This document shows, piece after piece, positions 7,113-14,117 of a DNA stretch of 28,200 nt. The stretch covers positions 1 through 28,200 of the IMG/VR virus record IMGVR_UViG_3300043122_000130; one strand, given 5' to 3'. Source of the DNA: a virus. Below the pieces are notes generated by a model that searched no databases, was not told the DNA's origin, and saw only the letters and a list, made by a program, of their open reading frames with translations. Both the position numbers and the translations under genes were made by a program. Every line of letters begins with the position of its first letter. Within the stretch, counting starts at the first letter, position 1.

Positions 7113-7736
7113 TTATTTAAAATTTGAACAACGTTTCAATATGTTCATATAGTGAACCACTTTGTTGTAGTAGTCAACACCTTTCTTCAAACTTCTTTCA
7201 TCTTTTTGATTTCCGATATTATATGACATGATCATTTTCTTCCAATTCCCTTTGTGAACCTTTTCAAAATGTTGTAACACATCCAGCGCAAGGTATGCCC
7301 CTAATGCATCATCCATCACCACTTTGGTAATCATTTCCTGCTTTTTCCAATAGGATGTTACTCCTAGGATGTTGAATATATTTTTCTCATTGATTTGAAA
7401 TAACCCAAAATCCTTTGATTCAATGTTGATTCGATATCTCCCACCATGTGATTCTTGCAGCGCTATACTGCTTAAACTCCAGCCTAGATTATGAGGTTTC
7501 CCATAATTGTAAGCATATTCTAAACGGTATTGTTGTTCAGCGGAAAGTGAGTCCCATTCTGAACAATCCTTGCCATATGCAGCATCACACAGGACGATAC
7601 AGAGGAGAATAACATTTAGCCAAGCAAACATCTTCCAAAAGGATTTGCGTTCGTCAGAGAGCCTTCTGCGCTGATTATTCTCACTGTGGTAATCTTCTTC
7701 TAAATGTTGGAATGGATTATTGGGATCATCTATCAT
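7113..7736 (-). CDS. Membrane-anchored lysozyme-like (SLT-type) muramidase
   Basis: The start is ATG 7736, chosen because it forms an ATGA overlap with the upstream stop and follows AAAAGGG; the product has 207 residues. A basic N-terminal tail (NQRRRLSDERK) is followed by one hydrophobic segment (residues ~35-53, FAWLNVILLCIVLCDAAYG), acting as a signal anchor or signal peptide. The rest is a soluble lytic transglycosylase/lysozyme-like domain: IALQESHGGR with the likely catalytic glutamate 95, then FGLFQIN, and MSYNIGN. It should cleave the glycan strands of peptidoglycan in the periplasm. Its place in the non-structural leftward operon, and its anchor, suggest local wall work or a signal-anchor endolysin rather than a tail lysozyme. 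No holin is certain nearby. Confidence 0.82.
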   Translation of the reverse strand: MIDDPNNPFQHLEEDYHSENNQRRRLSDERKSFWKMFAWLNVILLCIVLCDAAYGKDCSEWDSLSAEQQYRLEYAYNYGKPHNLGWSLSSIALQESHGGRYRINIESKDFGLFQINEKNIFNILGVTSYWKKQEMITKVVMDDALGAYLALDVLQHFEKVHKGNWKKMIMSYNIGNQKDERSLKKGVDYYNKVVHYMNILKRCSNFK

Positions 7737-8050
7737 AAAATCATCCCTTTTGAGCATGACCAAACCTTTTTAGCAAACTCCTTTTCATATTCCCATTTCA
7801 AACTACCGAGTTTTGTAGTTTCTATAAATAATGTAAATTTGTCAGTAGAAATCCTATTAGTGTTGATGATATCAACTATTTCAAAAGGGTTTTTATTACT
7901 ACAACTACAACAAGGAAGGAATCCTGTACCAACAAACACATTATCTTTGTGTTGTTCTCCTTTCAAAAGTGCTGTAATACAACAATTAGGGTAACCATAA
8001 TACTTCCCAAAGAGTTTCCAACCTTTTAAAGTGTTATTATCTTTTATCAT
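7733..8050 (-). CDS. Cysteine-rich phage protein, probable metal binder, unrecognised
   Basis: The start is ATG 8050 behind AGAGGTATAAA, giving 105 residues; the frame's extension to 8080 has no ribosome site. Cysteines come in pairs: YGYPNCCI near residue 20 and GFLPCCSCSNKNPF near residue 45, with one more near the C-terminus (VWSCSKG). The pattern Gly-Tyr-Pro-x-Cys-Cys followed by Pro-Cys-x-x-Cys recurs in small phage and bacterial proteins of unknown role as I recall, and suggests a bound zinc or iron-sulphur centre. The stop overlaps the start of the lysozyme-like gene. Confidence 0.68.
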   Translation of the reverse strand: MIKDNNTLKGWKLFGKYYGYPNCCITALLKGEQHKDNVFVGTGFLPCCSCSNKNPFEIVDIINTNRISTDKFTLFIETTKLGSLKWEYEKEFAKKVWSCSKGMIL

Positions 8051-8156
8051 TTTATACCTCTTAAATTTTTCAAAATCCAATTGTGTAAACGTTTACCTTT
8101 TAAAGGTTTAGGATATTAGTCTAAGGGTTGATTAAAGTCTGAAAATGATGTGATTA

Positions 8157-8468
8157 TCATAAAGTTACCTCGTAATCATCACAATCTTCATATTTAGGTA
8201 AGTGTAATAAATGTACCAGACTAGACCTAACTAAGAAAGTACGTATATCGCTTTTCCAACTACGTTCTGATTTTTCTATTTCAGAGATACACTCTTTGAT
8301 ATGATCACTTTCGAAATTACAATCTTCCCATACAATATGAGAATGTCCGAAAAGTAAATCATTCTCACAATAACCGTAATTTTCTAAAAGTTTTACATGT
8401 AAGTCAAAGATACTTTTTGCTTCATTTTCCCAATACTTCGTGATTAAGATTGACCGTAATACTCTCAT
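8157..8468 (-). CDS. Phage protein, unrecognised (103 residues)
   Basis: ATG 8468 follows GAGGAATTATT and overlaps the upstream stop as ATGA. The product (MRVLRSILITKYWENEAKSI...) is acidic and mainly helical, with FDLHVKLLENYGYCENDLLFGHSHI in the middle and LVRSSLVHLLHLPKYEDCDDYEVTL at the end. No known motif or membrane segment is seen. A 106-nt gap separates it from the next gene, the largest gap in this part of the operon. That gap holds a short palindrome, ACCTTTTAAAGGT, and no convincing promoter. Confidence 0.68.
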   Translation of the reverse strand: MRVLRSILITKYWENEAKSIFDLHVKLLENYGYCENDLLFGHSHIVWEDCNFESDHIKECISEIEKSERSWKSDIRTFLVRSSLVHLLHLPKYEDCDDYEVTL

Positions 8469-8701
8469 AATAATTCCTCATTTAATAATCTCATTGACAT
8501 CATATCCCAGTTGTTGTCCATTATAAACTGGTAAATAACCTCCTCTGCTAAATTATCGTCCACTTCATTCCAGAGGTAATTATACTTAGAAGTGTCTCCT
8601 TTCATGAACACAAGGATAAACAATTGCCCCATTCTTACTGTTCCGCGAGAATAGTTTTTGTAGTAGTGGTGTTTAAATTCTAAAAATGACATAGTTTTCA
8701 T
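8465..8701 (-). CDS. Small phage protein, unrecognised (78 residues)
   Basis: ATG 8701 is preferred because it overlaps the previous gene's TGA as ATGA; the ribosome site (GGTGGG) is weak, so coupling is likely. The product starts MKTMSFLEFKHHYYKNYSRG and has a short hydrophobic run (MGQLFILVFMKG) and an acidic C-terminus (YQFIMDNNWDMMSMRLLNEELL). The function is unknown. Confidence 0.62.
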   Translation of the reverse strand: MKTMSFLEFKHHYYKNYSRGTVRMGQLFILVFMKGDTSKYNYLWNEVDDNLAEEVIYQFIMDNNWDMMSMRLLNEELL

Positions 8702-8853
8702 AATAATACCCACCATGTGTTGTTTTCACCCATCAATACCATTTCTCCTAGGGTGGTGTTATAATACACATTAGTATGTTTATTTTTCTGTAAACCTTTA
8801 TCCAATACAAGTATTAGCGCATCATCTTTTTCAATTTCAACATAAGTTTTCAT
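8698..8853 (-). CDS. Small phage protein, unrecognised (51 residues)
   Basis: A 51-residue frame opens at ATG 8853 behind GAAGGGAAATAACCC and closes by ATGA overlap with the next gene. It reads MKTYVEIEKDDALILVLDKG and ends GENNTWWVLL. It fills the gap between two better-sized genes with perfect operon packing, which supports it although it is short. The function is unknown. Confidence 0.6.
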   Translation of the reverse strand: MKTYVEIEKDDALILVLDKGLQKNKHTNVYYNTTLGEMVLMGENNTWWVLL

Positions 8854-8856
8854 GGG

Positions 8857-9033
8857 TTATTTCCCTTCTTCAATAGCTTGTTTATAAGGTTCACTACCTA
8901 TTTTCCAAACTAATAAGTCTTCTATTAAACGTTCCAATCTTTTAACACGAAATTCGGTGTTTACTAAGAGTTCATGTTGCTCACAAGGAGGTTTGCTGCG
9001 GAAAGTTGATCTCTTTGTAATGATTTGTTTCAT
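8857..9033 (-). CDS. Small phage protein, unrecognised (58 residues)
   Basis: The start is ATG 9033, because GAAGGATAATATT stands before it; the upstream ATG 9048 lacks a site. The product is basic (MKQIITKRSTFRSKPPCEQH) with a helical middle (TEFRVKRLERLIEDLLVW). It could be a small nucleic-acid or protein binder, but no family is recognised. Confidence 0.6.
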   Translation of the reverse strand: MKQIITKRSTFRSKPPCEQHELLVNTEFRVKRLERLIEDLLVWKIGSEPYKQAIEEGK

Positions 9034-9037
9034 AATA

Positions 9038-9166
9038 TTATCCTTCATGCTTTTCTATTAAACCAATAAGTATTAACCCTACGCCCATAATTGTCCAGCC
9101 TACAACACTACCTTGAGCTGTGCCAACAGCAATGCTGAGAATTATTAATCCTATAAATATAATAAT
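9038..9166 (-). CDS. Possible small membrane protein starting at ATT (42 residues)
   Basis: The minus-strand frame from 9166 reads two hydrophobic segments joined by a glycine-rich turn (IIIFIGLIILSIAVGTAQGS, then VVGWTIMGVGLILIGLIEKH), a typical two-span mini-protein. No ATG, GTG or TTG opens it. AAGGA (9176-9180) stands 9 nt before ATT 9166, so a rare ATT start, or a damaged start codon, has to be assumed. Without it the operon would have a 117-nt gap. The stop lies just before the next start. Real coding is likely from the protein character; the start is doubtful. Confidence 0.42.
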   Translation of the reverse strand: MIIFIGLIILSIAVGTAQGSVVGWTIMGVGLILIGLIEKHEG

Positions 9167-9450
9167 AAATTATTTTCCTTTTTAAATTCATTTTCATACC
9201 AATTGTACACATCATCTAGATCAAGGTAAATATCTGTAGAAGAATAATCCTCTAAAAATTCCACAGTTATACGAACACGCCATCCAGATAAATGTACCAA
9301 GTTTAATTGATAATCTTCTTTTGTCCAACCCCAATTACCATTAATCATTTCCTTCTTAAAAGAATCTTCTTTAGCAAAGATACATTCAATTAGACAACGA
9401 GTGGTTGTTTGCACTTGTACAAATTCTTCTGGTGTAATTGACATTTTCAT
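9151..9450 (-). CDS. Phage protein, unrecognised (99 residues)
   Basis: ATG 9450 follows GAGGAAATATT and overlaps the upstream stop. The product begins MKMSITPEEFVQVQTTTRCL and has a beta-rich centre (YQLNLVHLSGWRVRITVEFL) with an acidic end (IYLDLDDVYNWYENEFKKEN). No family is recognised. Confidence 0.66.
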   Translation of the reverse strand: MKMSITPEEFVQVQTTTRCLIECIFAKEDSFKKEMINGNWGWTKEDYQLNLVHLSGWRVRITVEFLEDYSSTDIYLDLDDVYNWYENEFKKENNLLLYL

Positions 9451-9635
9451 AATATTTCCTCGTTAGGTAATTTATGGTGGGTTACACATAAACATTGTAG
9501 TTCATACTTATTCCCTTTTTCAATATAAGATTTTATTTCACAATACTTTTCGTAATCTACATAAACCCAATCTCCATACGGAATACTACTGTACCTTTCA
9601 TCAAATACGCATCTGTAACGGTAAACCTTATCCAT
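9447..9635 (-). CDS. Small phage protein, unrecognised (62 residues)
   Basis: ATG 9635 follows GAGGAAATATT. The product is rich in tyrosine and charged residues (MDKVYRYRCVFDERYSSIPY) with CLCVTHHKLP near the end, a possible but unproven metal site. It is the first gene after the consensus promoter at 9680-9707, so it heads a leftward transcript. Confidence 0.64.
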   Translation of the reverse strand: MDKVYRYRCVFDERYSSIPYGDWVYVDYEKYCEIKSYIEKGNKYELQCLCVTHHKLPNEEIL

Positions 9636-9679
9636 AATATTTCCTCTTTTAAAAGTAGCTAACGTCTATTTGTGTAGTC

Positions 9680-9707
9680 ATTATAATGTTATTGATTAAG
9701 TTGTCAA
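9680..9707 (-). promoter_or_regulatory. Consensus sigma-70-type promoter, leftward
   Basis: On the minus strand a perfect TTGACA (9702-9707) and a perfect TATAAT (9680-9685) are 16 nt apart. The -35 box overlaps the stop codon of the 9704-9910 gene. It should drive the long leftward operon that begins at 9635. This is the best consensus match in the window. Confidence 0.78.
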
Positions 9708-9910
9708 GCATTAATTTCAGGTACATCAATTAACACAGAAGGATAATTCTTAATATCATGTTGCCTTCCCAAAATCCATCCCATTCCGAAAATATTACAT
9801 CGGGTTAAAGTGTAATCACTGTGGAAATGTAAATCTCCATTTGTGTCAAAGTAGTATTCATCTTCTGCGATGTGGAATGCTTTTATAAACTCTTTTTCAA
9901 TTTGTGTCAT
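9704..9910 (-). CDS. First leftward early gene, unrecognised (68 residues)
   Basis: The start is ATG 9910 behind AACAGGAGAGCACC; the frame runs upstream to 9967 but that part overlaps the promoter. The product is acidic (MTQIEKEFIKAFHIAEDEYY) with a histidine-bearing middle (DLHFHSDYTLTRCNIFGMGW). It is the gene nearest the leftward promoter of the divergent control region, a usual place for very early host-takeover proteins. No function is recognised. Confidence 0.66.
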   Translation of the reverse strand: MTQIEKEFIKAFHIAEDEYYFDTNGDLHFHSDYTLTRCNIFGMGWILGRQHDIKNYPSVLIDVPEINA

Positions 9911-9938
9911 GGTGCTCTCCTGTTTAAATAATAGAATT

Positions 9939-9967
9939 ATAGTAAAGGTAGGTGATGTTTGTGTCAA
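9939..9967 (-). promoter_or_regulatory. Sigma-70-type promoter, leftward, of the divergent control region
   Basis: TTGACA (9962-9967) and TACTAT (9939-9944) are 17 nt apart on the minus strand, about 30 nt upstream of ATG 9910. It faces the plus-strand promoter at 10026-10053, so the two transcripts start back to back. Confidence 0.72.
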
Positions 9968-10025
9968 GGTGTAATTTGGAATAATTAGGAAGAAGTTTTA
10001 AAAGTTTATTATTTAAACAAAGGTG

Positions 10026-10053
10026 TTGACTTGATGAGGCGGTGTGCTATTAT
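10026..10053 (+). promoter_or_regulatory. Extended -10 sigma-70-type promoter, rightward early operon
   Basis: TTGACT (10026-10031), a 16-nt spacer ending in TGC, and TATTAT (10048-10053). The first gene starts 31 nt on. The same layout (16-nt spacer, TGC before the -10 box) recurs at 19504, 20715 and 22983. The DNA between this promoter and the leftward one (9968-10025) is very AT-rich and shows no further clear motif. Confidence 0.75.
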
Positions 10054-10084
10054 TTGAGGAAATTGATTTGGAGAGGATATTCCT

Positions 10085-10333
10085 GTGGCACAAGAAACTA
10101 CAATTGAACAAAAACTACTTGACTTACAAACAGCATTTTGTGTAGAATCAGCATTACGTTCTAAATGGGAAAGAGAAGTTTTCCAAATGAGAAACATTTT
10201 AAAAGATATGGGAATATTAGATGATGTGGACGAATGTATGAAAGGGTGGCAAGAGGAGAACAATGTCAACCATTTGGTGCAGGTTCTTGGGAACAAGGAT
10301 TATAGTGTCAAAGAGGACGTTGGAGAAGAGTAA
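10085..10333 (+). CDS. First rightward early gene, unrecognised (82 residues)
   Basis: GTG 10085 follows GGAGAGGATATTCCT. The product is almost all helix (TTIEQKLLDLQTAFCVES, REVFQMRNILKDMGILDD) and acidic at its C-terminus, suggesting a small coiled-coil protein. It is the first gene of the rightward operon. It is followed by a hairpin, AAGGGG-ATAA-CCCCTT (10344-10359), without a U-tract. The function is unknown. Confidence 0.66.
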   Translation: MAQETTIEQKLLDLQTAFCVESALRSKWEREVFQMRNILKDMGILDDVDECMKGWQEENNVNHLVQVLGNKDYSVKEDVGEE

Positions 10334-10435
10334 TCTTCTGAGGAAGGGGATAACCCCTTTGATAAGCATTACACTCTTGTATCTAGGCTACGAAAGGATA
10401 TGATTGGTAAATAATTTTAATTTGAGGAGAAAGGT

Positions 10436-11059
10436 ATGAAGGATTTTAAAAGTTGGGATGAATCATTTTACACAGAAGATTATGATCAGGAAATGTTGAA
10501 CTTTATTAATAGTAATTATAGTGTAGACTATGTTAATGGGTGGAAGGTACAAACATCCTTGTGTCAACGTGGGGGAGAATTTTTTGTATCGAGACGTAAT
10601 GGATACGATAAAATGATATCGCGAGAATTAACAAAAGAAGAATTCAAGCGTAAAATTGGCATGGTAATAGAAGAGGAGAAAGTTGCGGATAAGGATGCTT
10701 TCAGTAAAAGCGATTTGATTGATGGTATGTTTGTTATGTGTCGTAATGGTGATGTTTTCCTAAAATTAGGTAACACTTTAAATAGTTTAACTGGTTATTT
10801 AGACTTAGAGGTTTATTCTAATACTTTACTTGATGAAGATTCAGAAGAAGATTGGGATATCGTAGAAGTGTACCAGATAGAAGGAAAAGAGTGCACTATA
10901 TCACGTATGCTAGAGGAAAAACATGGATTAAAATCTATCTGGAAACGTCCTCTTGAGAAAACACAACCCCAACTTAAACTGGAAGACCTTCAACAGAAGA
11001 TGGAAGCCTTACAAGAAGAAATGAACATTTTACAAAAGTCAATTGAATCAGGAGAATAA
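10436..11059 (+). CDS. Phage protein with C-terminal coiled coil, unrecognised (207 residues)
   Basis: ATG 10436 follows GGAGAAAGGT. The N-terminal part (MKDFKSWDESFYTEDYDQEM) and the middle (LIDGMFVMCRNGDVFLKLGN, TGYLDLEVYSNTLLDEDSEE) look globular, with beta strands. The last ~35 residues (KLEDLQQKMEALQEEMNILQ) form a clear heptad coiled coil and end in Gly-Glu, whose codons are part of the next ribosome site. The coiled coil suggests it forms oligomers. No family is recognised. Confidence 0.72.
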   Translation: MKDFKSWDESFYTEDYDQEMLNFINSNYSVDYVNGWKVQTSLCQRGGEFFVSRRNGYDKMISRELTKEEFKRKIGMVIEEEKVADKDAFSKSDLIDGMFVMCRNGDVFLKLGNTLNSLTGYLDLEVYSNTLLDEDSEEDWDIVEVYQIEGKECTISRMLEEKHGLKSIWKRPLEKTQPQLKLEDLQQKMEALQEEMNILQKSIESGE

Positions 11060-11061
11060 TT

Positions 11062-11235
11062 ATGGTAGATTTATACAACAAGCCACAAAAAGGTGATGAA
11101 GTTCAGGCAATGAAAGCTCGTATTGCACATTTAGGTGATTGTTTGGCAAGGGTGAGACAAGAGGAGAAGGATATACTTTTGGCGATGGAACGTCTTGTAA
11201 AAGCGAGTACTTTTGGTGATCAGGCGGGGGATTGA
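11062..11235 (+). CDS. Small helical phage protein, unrecognised (57 residues)
   Basis: ATG 11062 follows GGAGAATAATT and the frame ends at TGA 11235. The product (MVDLYNKPQKGDEVQAMKAR, then LARVRQEEKDILLAMERLVK) is a charged helical protein. The gene fits exactly between its neighbours and the next start lies 3 nt on. The function is unknown. Confidence 0.62.
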   Translation: MVDLYNKPQKGDEVQAMKARIAHLGDCLARVRQEEKDILLAMERLVKASTFGDQAGD

Positions 11236-11237
11236 TT

Positions 11238-11471
11238 GTGAACATATATTTTGATGAAGAAACTCTTGATTTGTTACGGAAGCATCTAGAAGGTGTTCAA
11301 ATATTAGATTTTAACGGGTATATTAATCCTTATGAGGTTGCCCACTTATTACAGAAAAGTGTAATTAAAATGGAGAGTTTACAGATGAGATTGAACAACG
11401 CTCACAAGAGGGAACGAAAATACGAGGAGATGTTAGAGGAAACGATTAGTATGCTTAAAGAGGGATTATGA
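11238..11471 (+). CDS. Small phage protein, unrecognised (77 residues)
   Basis: GTG 11238 is chosen, with the G-run GGGGG 7 nt upstream; TTG 11232 overlaps the previous stop and is an alternative. The product starts MNIYFDEETLDLLRKHLEGV and is helical toward the end (ESLQMRLNNAHKRERKYEEM). It overlaps the next gene by ATGA. The function is unknown. Confidence 0.62.
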   Translation: MNIYFDEETLDLLRKHLEGVQILDFNGYINPYEVAHLLQKSVIKMESLQMRLNNAHKRERKYEEMLEETISMLKEGL

Positions 11472-11785
11472 TCATGAATAAAGTTGAATTAGCTAAAATG
11501 TTAGGTCTTACTATTGATTACACAACGAAGTATCATTGGCAGATAAAAGGACTTCTTGAGAATGATTGGGATATTATAGAGGAAACCTTTTGCAATGAAA
11601 AATTCTCTGTCACTGTTGATCAAGAGGACTTAGTGGAATTGGAGATTTCAGAAGATGATATGATTTCTGATGGTGACATCAAAGTGTGTACCAAGCAGGT
11701 GGGAGATTTAATTTGGGAAAGGGCTGCAGACATTTACCTGAAAAGGGTTCATCGTGCGGCTATGTTGATTGGAGGTGATGAGTGA
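11468..11785 (+). CDS. Phage protein, unrecognised (105 residues)
   Basis: ATG 11468 overlaps the previous TGA and follows GAGGGATT; ATG 11474 is an alternative. The product is acidic (KVELAKMLGLTIDYTTKYHW, FSVTVDQEDLVELEISEDDM). It ends with GGTGATGAG TGA, whose DNA supplies the ribosome site GGAGG of the next gene. No family is recognised. Confidence 0.66.
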   Translation: MIMNKVELAKMLGLTIDYTTKYHWQIKGLLENDWDIIEETFCNEKFSVTVDQEDLVELEISEDDMISDGDIKVCTKQVGDLIWERAADIYLKRVHRAAMLIGGDE

Positions 11786-11913
11786 GTGAACAGATGTTTG
11801 TTAGATTGATTGCGGCAGTGTTATGTATTACACTTGCATTATTTGGGTTTACATATGACTCAGGGTGGGCATTCTTTGGAAGTGTGATTGCGTTTTTAGT
11901 GGCGTTGGATTAG
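11782..11913 (+). CDS. Small two-span membrane protein (43 residues)
   Basis: GTG 11782 overlaps the previous stop as GTGA with a strong GGAGG 6 nt upstream. The product is a mini-protein with two hydrophobic segments (FVRLIAAVLCITLALFGFTY and WAFFGSVIAFLVALD) separated by DSG. It probably sits in the inner membrane. Similar mini-proteins occur at 9038 and 22821 in this window. The function is unknown. Confidence 0.6.
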   Translation: MSEQMFVRLIAAVLCITLALFGFTYDSGWAFFGSVIAFLVALD

Positions 11914-11922
11914 GAGAAGTTT

Positions 11923-12150
11923 ATGCACGAGAGTGATATTGTAGAGTTGATTAAAGATACAGTTAAAAGGAATCTTGTAGTGAATGTTCACACTGCAAAA
12001 GATAATTTTAGTGGAGTTAATCTTCACGTAGATTTATCTTTCAGAGGAGAAGATCCTTTTTACCGAGATACCTCTTATATAGATGCGGATTACTCTGAGG
12101 AAGAGTGGATGGGTGATATAAACAAACGTGTTACTATTGAAATAGGGTGA
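11923..12150 (+). CDS. Small phage protein, unrecognised (75 residues)
   Basis: ATG 11923 follows TTAGGAGAAGTTT. The product (MHESDIVELIKDTVKRNLVV) has a beta-rich middle (VNLHVDLSFRGEDPFYRDTS) and an acidic end. It is followed by a 94-nt spacer holding a run of eight G residues and a promoter match. The function is unknown. Confidence 0.64.
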   Translation: MHESDIVELIKDTVKRNLVVNVHTAKDNFSGVNLHVDLSFRGEDPFYRDTSYIDADYSEEEWMGDINKRVTIEIG

Positions 12151-12181
12151 TTTAACAAGAGGGGGGGGCAACCTTAAAGGT

Positions 12182-12210
12182 TTGACACTTTGTGGAAGAG
12201 GTGGTATCAT
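12182..12210 (+). promoter_or_regulatory. Sigma-70-type promoter
   Basis: TTGACA (12182-12187), 17 nt, TATCAT (12205-12210), in the intergenic spacer 35 nt before ATG 12245. It would give the RNase H and replication genes an additional start. The spacer is G-rich, unlike the surrounding DNA. Confidence 0.5.
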
Positions 12211-12244
12211 TTGTGGACTGAGAGATTTTGATAGGAGAACATTT

Positions 12245-12535
12245 ATGAAGGTGTACAATTACACAGATGATTCATGGTGGGACGGAGATGAAGATTGTCC
12301 TTGCTGCAGTGGACTACTTTTCGAATGTTATAATGCACAAGGGTGGTGGCAGAATGGGAGTGCTTCTAGCTTATGGAATCTTTATGTAGATGCGATCATT
12401 GCACACAAAGCGGAAGAAAGCGGAGATGATTACCACCACTTAGCAGAACATTCATACTATTTATATGAGGGATTTACTTTGGAAGAGTTATCCACTTTGT
12501 GTGAAAGGTTGGGTATTGTTTTAGAGGAAGCTTAG
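12245..12535 (+). CDS. Phage protein with a CxxCC-type motif, unrecognised (96 residues)
   Basis: ATG 12245 is chosen, with ATAGGAGAACATTT upstream; the longer frame from 12182 runs over the promoter. The product is acidic and rich in tryptophan and cysteine (DDSWWDGDEDCPCCSGLLFE, NAQGWWQNGSAS) and ends in a helix (LSTLCERLGIVLEEA). The CPCC motif could bind metal or be redox active. There is only one such pair, so it is not the zinc ribbon missing from the primase. The function is unknown. Confidence 0.64.
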   Translation: MKVYNYTDDSWWDGDEDCPCCSGLLFECYNAQGWWQNGSASSLWNLYVDAIIAHKAEESGDDYHHLAEHSYYLYEGFTLEELSTLCERLGIVLEEA

Positions 12536-12588
12536 GTTGAAGAAGAGGAACATTTGCGGAAGAGTGATTAAATTTGAGGAGAAGTGGT

Positions 12589-13074
12589 TTGGGTGATGAT
12601 GTGGTTTTACCAGTAGTGGATATATGGACGGATGGGTCAGCTTTGAAAGCTGCAGAGGGTAAATTTTATTGTGGTGCGGGTGTTGTATTGGTTTATGGGG
12701 AGAAGGTGAAGGAGATTAGCTTACCTCTGGGGTTTGCTACAGTTAATATAGCAGAACTGACAGCACCCATAGAGGGTTTAAAGCAATTAAAAAGGAAGTG
12801 CAGGGTTAATATTATGAGTGACTCACAATACACCATAGACACACAGGAGACTTGGTACAATAACTGGTGCCTTAGAGGTTGGAAAACTCAAGCAGGTGCA
12901 GAAGTGAAAAACAAAGATTTGATACAACTTCTCAAAAAGTTAAGTCTTGAACACGAGGTCACTTGGGTTAAGGTGAAAGGGCATTCAGATCTTCCTTTGA
13001 ACGATCTAGCAGATAAATTGGCTTGTGAGGCAAGTGCCAAAGTTAAGGAGAAAGATATTGAATCAGCAGAATAA
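12589..13074 (+). CDS. Ribonuclease HI
   Basis: The protein has 161 residues. TTG 12589 is chosen with AGGAGA 6 nt upstream; TTG 12574 would include that ribosome site in the coding region. It cuts the RNA strand of RNA-DNA hybrids and so removes replication primers. The four carboxylates of the fold are present: D15 in IWTDGS, E56 in AELTAP, D78 in MSDSQY and D142 in NDLADKLA. H132 in KGHSD is also present. Its size matches E. coli RNase HI (155). It overlaps the start of the primase-helicase gene by 17 nt, so the primer maker and primer remover are probably translated together. T7 uses its gp6 exonuclease for this task. Confidence 0.9.
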   Translation: MGDDVVLPVVDIWTDGSALKAAEGKFYCGAGVVLVYGEKVKEISLPLGFATVNIAELTAPIEGLKQLKRKCRVNIMSDSQYTIDTQETWYNNWCLRGWKTQAGAEVKNKDLIQLLKKLSLEHEVTWVKVKGHSDLPLNDLADKLACEASAKVKEKDIESAE

Positions 13075-13963
13075 ATACCCTGAAGGGTACTATAAGAAAG
13101 GAGCTAATAAAAAGCAGATGACAAATTTTAAGAATAATTCCAATTACTCGCAGGAAACTTTAGAAGAAGTTTTAAACTACCCATGTGAGGCTATAGAAGA
13201 TCGAGGTATTACACAAAAGACTGCTGAGAAGTTTGGAGTGAGAACTAAGTTTAGTGCAAAAGACGGTATCACCCCAGAGGCTTATTACTTCCCTTACTAC
13301 ATGGAAGGGGAATTAGTAGGGTTCAAAAAACGAGACATAACAAAACCTAAACAGCAGAAAGGTCATTTCACCTCAATAGGATTTCAAAGTATTAAATGTG
13401 ATCTTTTTGGCACGGATGTATGTAATAAAACTGGCGGTAAGAAAATATGGGTGTCTGAGGGAGAATTTGATGCTTTAATTATTTGGCAAACCCTGAAAGC
13501 TATGTACCCTCAAGGTAACCCTAATGTTGTTAGCATATCTAATGGGACTGCCAGTGCTGTTCAGAATATAGGTCAGAAAAATAATTTAAAGCATCTTAAA
13601 AAATATTCAGAAGTAATCTTAAGTTTCGATAATGATTCTGCAACAGCTAGTGAAAAAGCTGAGGGTATTATGAAAGGTAAAGAAGCCACTTCTGCGGTGT
13701 ATGGTTTGTTACCTGACATTAAAGTTGTTAGTTTGCCAGAAGATAAAGATCCTTGTGAGGCTTGGAAAGAGCTAGGAGAGAAGGAGTTTTATTGGTGTTT
13801 AATGAAACCTATTCAATATACTCCAGAAGGGTTTGTCAAATATTCGGAAATCCGTGAAAAAGCTATCGAACTTCCTACACTTGGCAAGCCTTGGCCTTGG
13901 GATGCTTTAACTAAAGTAACTCTTGGTAGACGAGTAGGGGAAGGGATTTACTTTGGTGCTGGT
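13058..13963 (+). CDS. Primase-helicase, T7 gp4-like, exon 1
   Basis: This is the first exon, 302 codons, of a 622-residue protein completed by 14842-15804. TTG 13058 is chosen because AAGGAG lies 7 nt upstream and the first residues (MNQQNKYPEGYYKKG) read well. The exon holds a TOPRIM primase core: WVSEGEFDAL (E134, E136) and ILSFDNDSA (D191, D193), which bind the catalytic metals. The N-terminal zinc ribbon of full-length T7 gp4 is absent, as in the short gp4B form, so primer synthesis may need another protein or may be lost. The exon ends at YFGAG, the first half of the Walker A loop. Without splicing the frame stops 3 codons later. Confidence 0.88.
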
Positions 13964-14059
13964 AAACATTTTTAATGCCAGCCTAACAAGAAATTGTTAG
14001 AAAACAACTATGTGAACTCAGGGGAACTCTAGAACAGACAATCCTGAGCTAAGTTACCA

Positions 14060-14088
14060 TTGACAAACCCTGTTATTTAAGATAGAAT
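14060..14088 (+). promoter_or_regulatory. Promoter inside the intron, for the HNH gene
   Basis: TTGACA (14060-14065), 17 nt, TAGAAT (14083-14088), 29 nt before ATG 14118. The -35 box overlaps the inner end of the 5' P6 strand. This gives the endonuclease a transcript separate from the helicase message; in T4 td the I-TevI gene likewise has its own promoter within the intron. Confidence 0.6.
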
Positions 14089-14117
14089 GAAGTTTTAAAT
14101 AGTAAGGTTGATTGATA

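Noticed and set aside
10344-10359. Hairpin AAGGGG-ATAA-CCCCTT after the first rightward gene as a terminator
   Set aside because: No U-tract follows, and genes of the same operon continue downstream; it may be an RNA-stability element.
12154-12180. Run of eight G residues as a phase-variable tract
   Set aside because: It is in a spacer, not in a reading frame or between promoter boxes, so slippage would not obviously change expression.
13964-13975. Natural end of a short TOPRIM-only protein at TAA 13973
   Set aside because: The stop is inside the intron and the P1/P10 pairing explains it; unspliced messages could still make this product.
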